The translations under genes were made by a program, and so were the position numbers. Below are positions 51,288-62,278 of a stretch of 64,000 nucleotides of DNA, one piece after another. The notes beneath the pieces were generated by a model. That model was given only the letters and a program-made list of their open reading frames with translations, had not been told where the DNA came from and did not search any database. Position 1 is the stretch's first letter. Each line of letters opens with the position of its first letter. The DNA comes from Neodontobutis hainanensis (Eukaryota; Chordata; Actinopteri; Gobiiformes; Odontobutidae). Location of the stretch: assembly GCA_024349245.1 (NCBI GenBank), contig JALDNG010000020.1, forward strand, positions 7,419,501 to 7,483,500. Reading direction: 5' to 3'.

Positions 51288-51788
51288 AATGCTATAAAAA
51301 ATATGTTTACTCAGAATTTACAAAACATGTACACAAAAATGGAAGGTAAGGTGGAGGGACAGGATGTATTTACATAAAGAAGTTAGTGTGAATGAAATTA
51401 CTAAATGATTACACAGTTTATTATCATTTAAGTCTACAAACAAGTCAGGTTTAGGTGGTCCTGTTCAAAGGCTGAATGCCATTAAACACCTCATAAACGC
51501 AGCATTAGCCTGAGCAGAGCACTGTGGACTGTGGCCTGATTCTCTCGCGTGCACGTGAGCTGGGAATTGCATAGTCAGTGTAAGCTGTGCCAAGACAGAA
51601 GTACAGTTTAAACAAAAATGTACCTCCAAGTGTTTGGATTCCTGTACCACCACAAACATGTTCAATAGTTCTCATATGAGCCAGGAGATTTGTAATGTCA
51701 CTGGGACTTTCCTGGTCAAATGAATGAGTTTAATAACTAATATAAAATGAATATTCTTGAGATATACAATAATATTTGTGCTTCCTAG

Positions 51789-51895
51789 GGTGGTTATCTG
51801 TCCTGCACAGCCCAGAGCCCTCCTGCCAGCGCTACGTCCAGCAGGTCTGGGGGCTCAACACCAGAAGTGAGAGCCTGCTGGTGTCACTGGTCTAA
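51789..51895 (+). other. Exon-like open segment (possible terminal exon, unproven)
   Basis: TTGTGCTTCCTAG at 51776-51788 resembles a 3' splice site. It is followed by a locally GC-rich stretch. With two bases of phase, 34 codons are open from TGG at 51791 to TAA at 51893-51895, containing SPEPSCQRYVQQVWGLNTRS. The peptide looks protein-like but is not one I recognise, and no partner exon was found. A noncoding GC-rich element is an equal possibility. Confidence 0.25.
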
Positions 51896-54800
51896 GTGAC
51901 ATAAACAAGAGGAGTCACTGGGGCCATTTTGTACCAGCTGCTCTGCGAGAATTCTTAGTACAAAGTGCATTAGGTTTTGAAAATGAAAAACTATTCTGAA
52001 GGGTTGCATAAAATTGAAGTGCTTAATCATATTTACCACATTTTAAATCCATCTAAAATGTTATCTGTGAATAAATTGCAGTAAATACCCAACAGCTGAT
52101 TCAGCATCTCAGTAATTCTTCTCCAACTTTGTCTGTGCCTTCTCCGATCTACATTACACCTCCTCCCACCCCCCCAATTCAGACCTTATCCTGTCTCATC
52201 ACTTACTGCCAGCAGACATATCCTTGAATCAGAGCCAGGGACTAATCTGTGAGCCGCATTTCAGAGGGTTGCCTTTAGGAGATAACTCTAAGAAAGAGGG
52301 AGAAACCACTGATCTTAGCATAAATATGCAACTCTCAGACCCTCTCTGTTTTCTTATTATATTAGGATTAATTGGCTGGGGTGTGAGGGACTGTGGTTTG
52401 GTGGAATATGCCGCACACCTTGCTGAACTTCCTGAAAAGTCATTTAATTAGGCCTGTGGTGAGGTGTGATAAAGGAAAGGCAGTACATAGAGCGACCAGT
52501 GCACAGGAGGGACTCGGAGGTCACCTGCTTACTGGACCTCCGGCAGACACCAGCTGTATCACACACTACCATTCACAGCCTTTTTGTCTCCAGAGAGGGA
52601 ATACAGTAAGTGTTTGAACACCCAGGACATCTGCACCCTCCTAATCTCATACCCATCCAATTGATTTAGCTGGAGGAGCACCTGACTCAATATGTCTCCA
52701 CACACCACACTAATCTAATGTCCCTCGTAAAGTTCAACATCAGCAAGGCGTGTAGAAATTTAAACGAGACTTCCATGCTCATTTCATGCTCAATATCTGC
52801 CCCCTTCTCCCTTCCTCTCTGGTTCTTCCCCTCCACCAAGAGACAAGCTCACAGCATCAATCAGCCTTAGCTGCAGTGGACTGTGGTAGTGTCACGCTGG
52901 GCTCTGTGTGCCGCCTGATAGGGCCACTGTGCCCTCAGGTTACCCTCGCACTTCCCATTTGACACCCCTGATATTTACTTGGTGCAGAGAAAATTGAAAA
53001 ACAGACAGAAGTTGAAAACAGGCACAAGGGAGTCAAACTTTTTGGATTTTTTTTTAATCATTTTCTATCAGAGTTTAGGAACATAACTGGTTGTTTCTGT
53101 CAATCACTAATCGCTAACTTTAAAGAAAAGCTGCTGAAGGTTCAGTAAAAAAAGGAAATATTCTATAGAATGCTGCCTTTTGGTGTCTAAATGTCTATTT
53201 TCAGCAATCATCATGCTTGGATTCAGTTAGAATGGAAATACTGACATTCTGATACAAAGAAAATGAAGTTAACTTAAAAGAACTGAAATTACAGTTTTAT
53301 TGCAGTTAGAAATAAATGTAATGGTGAGAAATGCCCTGGGATGAGAATTCTGAAAATTAATTTTATTTTTGCATTGTGTGTGTGTGTGTACCATATATAA
53401 TACCTTACAATATGTAACCTGCATTATATGTTTACTGTATTATATGTTTTACTTGGTTTGTCACAGACATATTAATTTGTGTAAATCAACTCTAGCCTGT
53501 CAACAGTGATATCATAGCCTCTTTTTATTTATGTCAAACCTCAGACCTTCTTTTGGATAAGATTTGAGTGTACAGAATATAATAATTATTTTATATAACA
53601 TTTTTCATTTTTTCTACCTCCACCATGACTTCTCATACTTATAGCCAAAGCTGAAAATGTGATATACTTGACTTTTCCTGCACACTTTGAGCCCTCACTG
53701 AACATGTGAAAAACATAAGTCAGCTTAAACGGCAGTAAACAATATTCAGTGTGTTGAGAAGGCTTGCACAGTATTGGTTCCTTTTTTCACATGCATGTTT
53801 CTGGTTTGCACTTGATTGTGTCTACACAGCATGGCATTAGCCCAAATGTATTGTTAATGTTACATTCTGAATTAAACGTGAAAAATTTGTAATTAAGCTA
53901 CTGACAAAACAGTACGGCCAAAACAGTCACGATTAAAATCTAGCAGTTGATGATGGCCATGTTGAGTGTGGCATTAGATATCATTGGTTTCACAAGTTTA
54001 CACAACAACAAAACAAGGTTTGTGAGGTCTGTATAAACCAGACATTTGTAATGCCTGAACAGACAGAGCCATCATGATGACAGCTATCAGGCTGTATACA
54101 TAAGCCTGAGGCTGCTCTAGGAATTTCCTCCGATTGGTCAAAATCACTGTGGCGTGTTTGTCAAAAGTGTACCTTGAAAAATTGATTTGGCATCAGTTTT
54201 CCAGTTGAGAACCAACAGCAGGTAATCAACCCCCTGCTTGTTGCCGAGCAACATGTCGTCCACTGATTGCTCCTCTTGATCCACAGTCATTTTCTGTGTG
54301 GAGCCGCTGATAGGCCTCCTCTAGTGCAGGTTGCTGAGGCCAGAGGGATTGTCAGTGGGATTATATTTCATCAATAATCTTGATAGACTGGCCACTGTGT
54401 CACTTTTTATTTGTGCTTGTTTTTCACACTTTAACCATGACCACAAACTGCGCTATGTGAACTTTTCATCTTTTTTCACTGTTTAACTTTGCTGCCATGT
54501 GGGTTGTGTACACAAGACTGTTGGGGTTTGGGCTCTAAACAGCTCAGAGGCAGCAGAGGCTAAATGGGGTTATTTGTGAGATGTGATCTTTTACTCTGTG
54601 TTCACCCCAGGCTTTGGTCCTGCTCATGTCCCTCTGCTGTCGGTGTTCACTCTGAGGGCCACAGGCCACAGCATGAGAGCAGCCACTTCCTGCAAAGCAC
54701 TGATAATACACTGACCATGTTACGACACACGGATTACAACTCCAGGGACAAATACAAAAACGTATTTTTCCTGGGGATTTGATAAAAATAAAGTGATACT

Positions 54801-56173
54801 ACACTGTTAAATAAAATACACCTCATTGCATTGTGTCATAAATAAGCTACAAACATGTGTGACATGCTTATTCAATCAATTTTTTGACAGTTACCAATAA
54901 AAAGCCTGCAGTTAAAAGACCAAGCAAAATGCAGCGTTTGTGATTCTGACACAGCGTCAAGAGGGAGCAGCTAAATCACAGGCTGAAGCGTTGTAGCATT
55001 TTATGTCATGTAAAACAAGCTCAGCAGAGAGACCACGCTTTTGCTTGCTCAGAGGATTTCAAATACATGCTCATTTTACATCTTAATGCTTCTACATTTG
55101 CTTTGCTGAGTCTACTTACTACTGGTCAAGCTGCTGACTGATCCAAGTGAGGGTTGCTTTTCCTGACACATAAAGCTAAAGGGGAAATATAGCACTAGGA
55201 TACGGCTCAGTGTTTTGCTTCGACTCTTGACTGCTGTACGTTTAAATGATACACAGCTGAATGTGAGCTATTGGCATCCATTAGGCTCACACACATTGGA
55301 CACTTTATACACTAAAAATGTCTTGGCCAGTTGAGGTCTATTACAGTACTGTACAGTGCATGTGCTGCTGCCAAAATGCACTTTCATCCGCCCTTGGAAG
55401 GATTTATGACAGAGTGATATAACAGGAAAAAATACAAAATACATTATATAAGGTGAAAGACACTGAAACGTCCAAATATGTGTAGTTTGCTAAAACTGTT
55501 TGAATAGATTCATTCCATGTTGACATTGTGATGAAAGTAATGATTAGCCAAAAGGAACCTGCCTGTATCATGCTGAGTCTGATCAAAAACATCAGGTGCT
55601 AAACTTTGTTACCACTCCTTGGCCTCAAGTGTATAAAGTAAAAAAGACAACAGTGATTCTACCGGGGTTCACACGCACATACCCTGCTCGAGGCGTAATC
55701 TCACAGTATTCTCTTTGAACAGGTTGCTCTCATGGGCAAAAAAGCTCAGAACTGTGCAATGGTTGAATGGTGAGCTGAATCACTGTCTTGTGGCGCACAC
55801 GTTGAAAAGACTCATACAAGCCATGATAAGCATCTGTAGCTCTTCTTGTCATAGTCCACTTGTCCAATAATAAAACCTCAAACAGTCTGAGGTTCACTTA
55901 CACTTTACTGGTTTCAAAAAATATCAAATCCATATAAATTAAACAAAGATGTGGCACAATAAGGAGTGTGTATTTGAACTGAATGCATGCTTTAAATAGT
56001 GTGTGAGATTATGCCCTAAATGTCAGCTTCCAATTAGCTTCTGCTCATATGATATCTGAACAGTTATGAGTGTAAAACATATTAAAGAGTGAAAATGAGA
56101 TAACAAACAAGCTGGGTTTATTCCAAGGCAGATAATCAGCTGAGCTCCTGTGAATATTATGCATGCATATAAT
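51896..56173. other. Gene-free interval
   Basis: No gene is supported. Block 52330-52460 is regulatory-like (GGATTAATTGGCTGGGG, TCATTTAATTAGGCCTG). A GT run lies at about 53376-53389. The remainder is AT-rich unique DNA with no recognised family. Confidence 0.45.
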
Positions 56174-56290
56174 AACTGGCCACTGTCCAGGGTGTACCCC
56201 CCCTCAGGACCAAAGCTGCTGGGATAGGCTCCAGTCACCCGCGACCCCTAACGGGACAAAGCAGTAGAAAATAAATGAATGAATGAATGG
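56174..56290 (+). mobile_element. tRNA-SINE 3' end with GAAT tail (copy 8)
   Basis: The plus strand reads CTGGCCACTGTCCAGGGTGT, GCTGCTGGGATAGGCTCCAG, CACCCGCGACCCCTAACGGG, ACAAAGCAGTAGAAAATAA and then a GAAT-repeat tail. This is the best-preserved 3' terminus of the family in the window and shows the tail type. Confidence 0.82.
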
Positions 56291-57144
56291 ATAGTAACAC
56301 TCACTGTGGTAGGCTTTACAGAAAGGCTACTCTCAGCTTCACAAACTCCTGTCCTCTCTCTTGAAAGGGAACACGAGCCATGGGACTTTTTGCCCTTTTC
56401 TCAGCTCTTGAATTTCTTTTTTTATCCTGCCTGGTTTGTGTCTGTAGCATTCTCTAAATAACATCACTGGCCTGAGGAAGCGCCGAAGGGTGTCAGCAGC
56501 ACTTTTGCTCCAAACGCTGGTGTCCTGTCTCCGTTTTGCCGCCTCTGCTCCTCCTGACAGCAGATAATGCACTGACAGCCCATTACAGCTTATCACATGC
56601 CCTGCTCCTTAATCAGTGATGTCACACACATCCAAATATCTTACGATCAAACAGCGGACTTTTTCTGATAATACTTCTGTCACATCATTAGAACACAGTC
56701 TGTTAAAAGTTAAATCTCACCTGTCGAGATTTGGTATTCCCAACTTTTCAAACAGAAAGCAAATATCTGTTTAACGGAGAATGCAAAATACATCTTGGAG
56801 GGCAAGGCTATGGATGAACAGACAAACACAGGAAATGAATGCAAAGCTCAAAAAACATTTGAAGTTTTAAATCAATTCTGAACTGTATTGGGAGACAGTG
56901 AGGAGAAGACAAGAGTGATGTGACTGTGCCGGTTATAGACAAGCTGAACTAATAAAAGCTAATAAAAGATCACTTCGGCACAGACAGGGTTTGACTTTCA
57001 CAGAAATACGGAGCTGAATGTTTGCCTTGACTACAGAATCAATCATTTTTGGGGATTTGAAACTGCTTCAACCTGATTTTGGTGACAATACAGGGCCAGA
57101 GCATCAAGACTGAGCAATGGGGGTGATGCTTGACAAATGCAAAC

Positions 57145-57265
57145 AATCGCAGGGGTAACATTTAGAGACAGACACCCATTCAAAATCACTCCCTCGTGGG
57201 AATTTTATATTCATCCATTCACCTATACATGCATCCCTTGAGGATGGCAGGAACCTATAACCCTC
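57145..57265 (-). mobile_element. tRNA-SINE internal fragment (copy 9, diverged)
   Basis: AATCGCAGGGGTAACATTTA, AGAGACAGACACCCATTCA and CACCTATACATGCATC follow the order of copies 1 and 6 (plus-strand reading), with many changes between. It is an old truncated copy in minus orientation. Confidence 0.55.
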
Positions 57266-57577
57266 ATGCTCTGAGGCAGAAAACTGCACCACTTTTCTTT
57301 ATTCATCATTTTTTTTATACAGCATGCATTAAAGACAAGGGCCCCCACAGATTCATGATGGAAGACAGACGAGAAGAGGGTTGACCCCAGAGATACTGCC
57401 GCTGAGACAGAAACAGCAAATAAGTGAAAGTGGAGACAGTGAAGTTTGCCCTTTGAAGGCTCACACACACAGTAAAGTAAGCCATTTAAACCCCGATCTT
57501 AGCTGGATCTTGTTCTGTGTCTGTCTGTGTCTACTGTCTGACATACCGCGTTTGACTTGGCGAACGTGCAAAGACTT

Positions 57578-57920
57578 AGCCTGGTTCTACCAGACTCTCG
57601 TACATTTCATTTGTACAGAGAGTCTGGCCTCGCTCCATTGACAAGCGTTTACTTCCTTGAATGCGGGAACTCTGTTGAAGTTTAAAACTATTGGATCTGC
57701 CCAGAGTCACTCAGGATCTGCCATAGCCAATCGCTAACGTGTGGTCGTGACGTATGTCATGCGCCGAAACCGACTGGAAACAACAAGTCACTCCCTCTGT
57801 TCGCTGATTGGTCCTACAAAAAATTGATTTCTAGAAACCTAAGAATATACAGCGATCCCAGACTAAGTACTAAAGCGAAATGAAATTGAGCGGAAGTACG
57901 TAGGAGGGCGGAGCCAGGCT
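57578..57920. mobile_element. MITE with AGCCTGG ends and internal hairpin, family C
   Basis: The left end AGCCTGGTTCTACCAGACTC and right end GGCGGAGCCAGGCT form short terminal inverted repeats (AGCCTGG/CCAGGCT) over 343 bp. Near the left end, CCAGACTCTC (57590-57599) pairs with GAGAGTCTGG (57618-57627), extended by GTACA/TGTAC. The interior is GC-richer than the flanks and includes GGTCGTGACGTATGTCATGC. Bases TTA before and TAG after the ends do not give a clean target-site duplication. No coding sequence. Confidence 0.7.
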
Positions 57921-59896
57921 AGCAAAGACTAGCAATGTATGAAGAAAGTTTAGACACAGGTAAGTGTTTTTTTTATTGGTTCATTTGTTCTGAATATCAG
58001 CACCGGCTCAGCATTATGCTCTCATTGTTGGTGCATTTGAAAACAGATGCATTACACCGCTGACATAATTATTTCATGTGTGACTGTATTACTAATGACT
58101 CATATGGAAACAATCTACAGCGGTGTTTTTTTCCTAACCCACTTTTCCGAAGTGAATGTGTCTTTCTTTAAATATTTTTACAATTAAAACCAAGCTGTCA
58201 TACATAAAATTAGGTAATGATTAAAGAAAACACACACACATTTAAAGTCATACACTTCACCAAACACAACAGAGAATACCCTTATGGTAGAGATGGCTGG
58301 TATTTTAACTCCACAGTATTGAAGGAATGAATGAATAAATGAGGCTGCAATGGTTCTGTGCAGTGCTAACATTACAGTAACTCTGATCTCCACCAATATA
58401 AACATAATTTAAAAATTCTCTAACATTTGAAAAATATGGATGAGGCAGACAGAAATGGCTTGTCTTGATTGCCATAGTTGGTTAGGTTACAGATGCCGCT
58501 GCAGATGCACAGTCTATAATGGCATGAAATAAGTGAGAGAAAAACTGTGAGCGTGATTAGATTTATTCAAACTTTCTGCTCTCTCAGCTCATTGCCACGT
58601 TGCTCTAACACACTGTTAGTACAACAGCTGATTGTGGCGGACTTATTTATTCACTCAGAGCATGTTGTAATAGAACATTCTCAGGTTGGATGAATGTTTT
58701 AATAAATTGCCTTTTATGTAAAAAAAAATATATATATATATTATTAGCCTGATTCTGCATTATTGTCAGACTGAAGAGCTGCGCTTGCATTGTTTTGACA
58801 TTAGCTTATTGTAGTCATCAAAAATAAATGCTTCTCGGAAACCATTACAACATATGCTGATTTAATTAGTTATGGTGTGTAGAACCGTGCAGTACGGTAC
58901 AGCTAGAATCAGACGGAAATCTTCCACAGCTCAGACAAATGTAGCTTTAGCCTATTATATTGTGCTTTAGTGTTGTTCAGGAAATACGTTTTTCCATCCT
59001 AGTAATAAAGAATCGACACATAAATACCACTACATGAAAAAGAAAACAAAAACACAGCAGGTGTGCCACAGGTAAATGGAGATAGAAAAAAGTCTCCCAC
59101 ACACAACAGTACACTAGTCAATATGGCACATAAATGCCTTTCATCAAAGGATTTGTACCACACTATCAATTTCATTATTATTATTGTCAGCAGTAGTAAT
59201 AATAGTATTGATATTCTGAATTACGTTGGTTTAACCCAGTTCCAGGATCTGTTGAAACAGTTTTCATTTCAAATTCTGTTCAGAGTATTTTGTTTAACTT
59301 TAGAGAACACACCTCTGAAACCTCAAAGGTGGGCTTCTACCTGATCCTCATCTACATGTGTGATGCTGCTGCTTTGATTCCTGCTGCTGGCTTTGATAAC
59401 GGCGAACATGAACATATTGACTAAATAGTATCATGCATCGAAGAGTGAGTTTATCACATTCACTTAACCCTGAGCAGAGCAAGACTTGTGATTCTTTCTT
59501 CCCCGCATTTCCTCTGTATTTTTATCTCCATGTCTTACTCTCAAAAACATATATAATGTAAAACAAATCCCAAAAATGTCTTTACTTTCCGTTACAAGAG
59601 AGCATGTTCTCTGGTCTTGATCTGTGTTCAGTAGGGCCTCTGTTTCTCTGTTTGGAGATATGTAATCCTATTAATCCATGCTTAATCCTCATGATGCATC
59701 TGAGCCACCTTAGGCATCTGCATCTTACAGCTAGGTCTTAGCTAGGTCAGGCTCAGCTAAACCAGCTCAGTATTTTGTGGGCTTACCTCAAAATACATAT
59801 GAAAAATGTGCAAAAAAACAGCTATATAACATTGTGGAAACATATGACAGGGCCTCCACAATTAGGGGCTCAAACTGTTAGTACTGTTACTGTTAC
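57921..59896. other. Gene-free interval
   Basis: AT-rich DNA without a recognised gene. An A run and AT microsatellite lie at about 58721-58741, and ATT/AAT trinucleotide-like stretches at 59169-59185. Nothing else is recognised. Confidence 0.5.
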
Positions 59897-60476
59897 AAGC
59901 CCCAATCCCAATTCTATACCTTACGCCTACCCCTTGTTTTGTGCGTTCACGAGGGACAAAGTGGTGTCCCAATACTCATTCGGATCACGGAGAAGAGTAA
60001 GGTGTAGGTGCAAAATGTAACTAATTTAGGCAAAAATAAAAATTTTAAATTACAGCAGTGCTTTTATGTTCCTTTACTCCTGAACTTGTTTATGCACTGA
60101 TCCATTAAAAAATGTCTGTTTGCTAACGTTATCCTCACATAGAGAGGTCACAGTCACATATTTGCAGAACTTTTAAACTTTTTATTAGATAATGCATAAC
60201 ACTATTGTCACCAATTTTTTTTTATTTCGTTTTTTTTGTGGTTGTAGCAACATCCTTCAGTGTCTTATGTCTGTGAAGCCGAGGAAACAGCAGCTGATAC
60301 TGTTCAGAGCAAGACAAAAGTCAAACTGTTCATATGCTTATAATGATGACAGATGTAGCCTATTATTAGACATTATTGTAATATAAACATATACCCTGTT
60401 ACCTTTCCTTTGGCGGGCCAAGGGGTAGGGCTAAGGGGAAGAGGTAGTGGTAAGTTAGAGAACTAGGACTGGGCCT
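59897..60476. mobile_element. Non-autonomous DNA element, family D, with G/C-rich inverted ends
   Basis: The left end reads AAGCCCCAATCCCAATTCTA then TACCTTACGCCTACCCCTTG. The reverse complement of the right end reads AGGCCCAGTCCTAGTTCTC and later CTTAGCCCTACCCCTTGG. The ends are thus inverted copies over ~60 bp with mismatches. The 580-bp interior is AT-rich and non-coding. The CCCAATTC and TACCCCTT strings are typical of a fish MITE group, whose superfamily I cannot name with certainty. Confidence 0.65.
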
Positions 60477-61779
60477 TTGACTGAACTGTGTCTGTGACTT
60501 TTACAAAGTCAAATAACTTTTATGTAGGACAAAAATGTTTTTTACAAATGCCATACGATAAATTTAGAATCAATTGTACCTCAAACTATATTGTATAAGT
60601 TAATTTCTGTCAGTAAAAAATCTTTCATCACTTTGTATTGGGCCCATTTTCTTTGTTCATATAGTAAAAGACCATCACTTACGTCAAAACAGGGCTTTTT
60701 TTGTTGGAGCTGAAAGTTTGTCAGTGAATATATACAATTTCAAACCAAACTTCAACATCCTTTCACTTGAAACAATTAAATCAAATGACCAATTAGATGA
60801 AATCCATGACACTGCATCTTCATTTGAAAAAGCCCTTGTGCCAGTTTGAAAAAGTATTCTTCAGAGCCAATATGGGGATATGTATATCATTTCCAAAGAT
60901 TTGACTAAATCCCACACTTCCTCTTTTGTAACGCAACCAACTGTAGAACCTGGTGTCTGTTGCTCAGCCTCCACCGGGGCTCAGACAGCCCGGAACTCTC
61001 CGTGAACTCTCATACATTATTCAGCAGCTTATATAATGTTGGCAAATAATTTTATATAGTGAGGAAAGATTCATCTTACGAGCAGGAATTGGGTAGGGAG
61101 AAGCTAATGTGTTTATTATACCAAGATAATGGCATGAAATAGAGGCCAGGGGTGGAGAATTTTGAGGAGTGTTTATACTTTATATTCATTGGAGGCCAGC
61201 ATCTGATTGCCTTGTGGTCACATGATGGCAGATGTCTTTTGAGGGCCATCTGTGGATGTGTGTGTGTGTTGTGTGAAGACCTAAGTGCACATATAAGCTG
61301 CGTTTCCGATAAAGCGGTACAGTCCGAGTCAAGTCAGCGTGGGATGGTTTAGGACTGGTGTAAAATGCGTAAAACAATGATGTCACCTAAAAACGTTTTG
61401 ATTCTATTTGAGAAATGAACTTCATTTAAAGAAAACTTTTAAAATATATGAATGTTTATGAGACAAGCTTAATTTATTAAAATGTTGTTCCAGAATTTAT
61501 TTTCTATGAATAAAAAACTCCAGTGTTTAATTTCTCTTTTAGAAGCCATAATAACAGCCGAAGGTTGCGAAAGGCCTGATGTGGCTTGCTGATTACAGAT
61601 AAATGAATGAATACTTTGTACATAGATGGAATAACATTTTTGGCGAGGCTACTAAGTATTTTAAATGCTTGATTTGGTTAAAATTTTATAAAAAATTATT
61701 TCTCTTTTTAATCCCGTACAATTGTAGTATCTTTTTGTTGACATTAACACATCCAAAAAATGTCTCCAAAGTCGGTTTA
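60477..61779. other. Gene-free interval
   Basis: No gene is supported. AGCTGCGTTTCCGATAAAGC at about 61298 followed by GGTACAGTCCGAGTCAAGTC resembles one end of another fish MITE group, but no matching right end is seen. A GT run lies at about 61257-61275. Confidence 0.4.
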
Positions 61780-62278
61780 TTCAAGCCCTATTTCCAAAAC
61801 GTTGGGACACTGTAAAATGTAAATTAAAGAATTCAATGATTTGCAAATCTCTGTTCAGCACCCAGACTCTTCTACTGCGAAGCCACGCTGTGATAAATGC
61901 AGTATGTGGTTTAGCACTGTCTTGCTGAAAGAGAAGGGAGCCTTGAAGGGAGCGTTATGTTGCTCATCAAAAGAATCAGAGAATCTTTGAGCAACATCTC
62001 TGCGCTCTGAAGGTTGAAGGTCAGTGTTGGATGATCTCAATCTCTGCATTAGTGCACTGTACATGATGGGATCTGAGTCTTTACAATTTTGCAGAGATTT
62101 TTGGAAATTGTTTCATAGTTCTTAGATGCATATATCTATATAGATATAGATATATATGTATTTTTTATGAAGTGGTAAAATGTCTCAGTTTCAACATCTG
62201 ATATGATGTTTTTTATTCTATGTAAATAAAATATGGTTTAATAAAATCAGCGCATTCTGCTTTTCTTTACATTCTACA
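61780..62278. mobile_element. Internally deleted DNA transposon, family E
   Basis: The left end has TCAAGCCCTATTTCCAAAAC, GTTGGGACACTGTAAAATG and TTCAATGATTTGCAAATCTC. The right end has AAAATGTCTCAGTTTCAACA, TCTGATATGATG, TAAATAAAATATGG and TCTTTACATTCTA. Read in reverse, the right end repeats TAGAATGTAAAG...CAGAATGC, matching the left end's TGTAAAATGTAAA...GAATTCAATG. The outermost right bases are lost. The middle contains GAAGCCACGCTGTGATAAAT and has no open frame. The superfamily is not certain. Confidence 0.6.

Noticed and set aside
61297..61410. AGCTGCGTTTCCGATAAAGC and following bases resemble one end of a fish MITE group
   Set aside because: No right end is present, so element borders cannot be supported.
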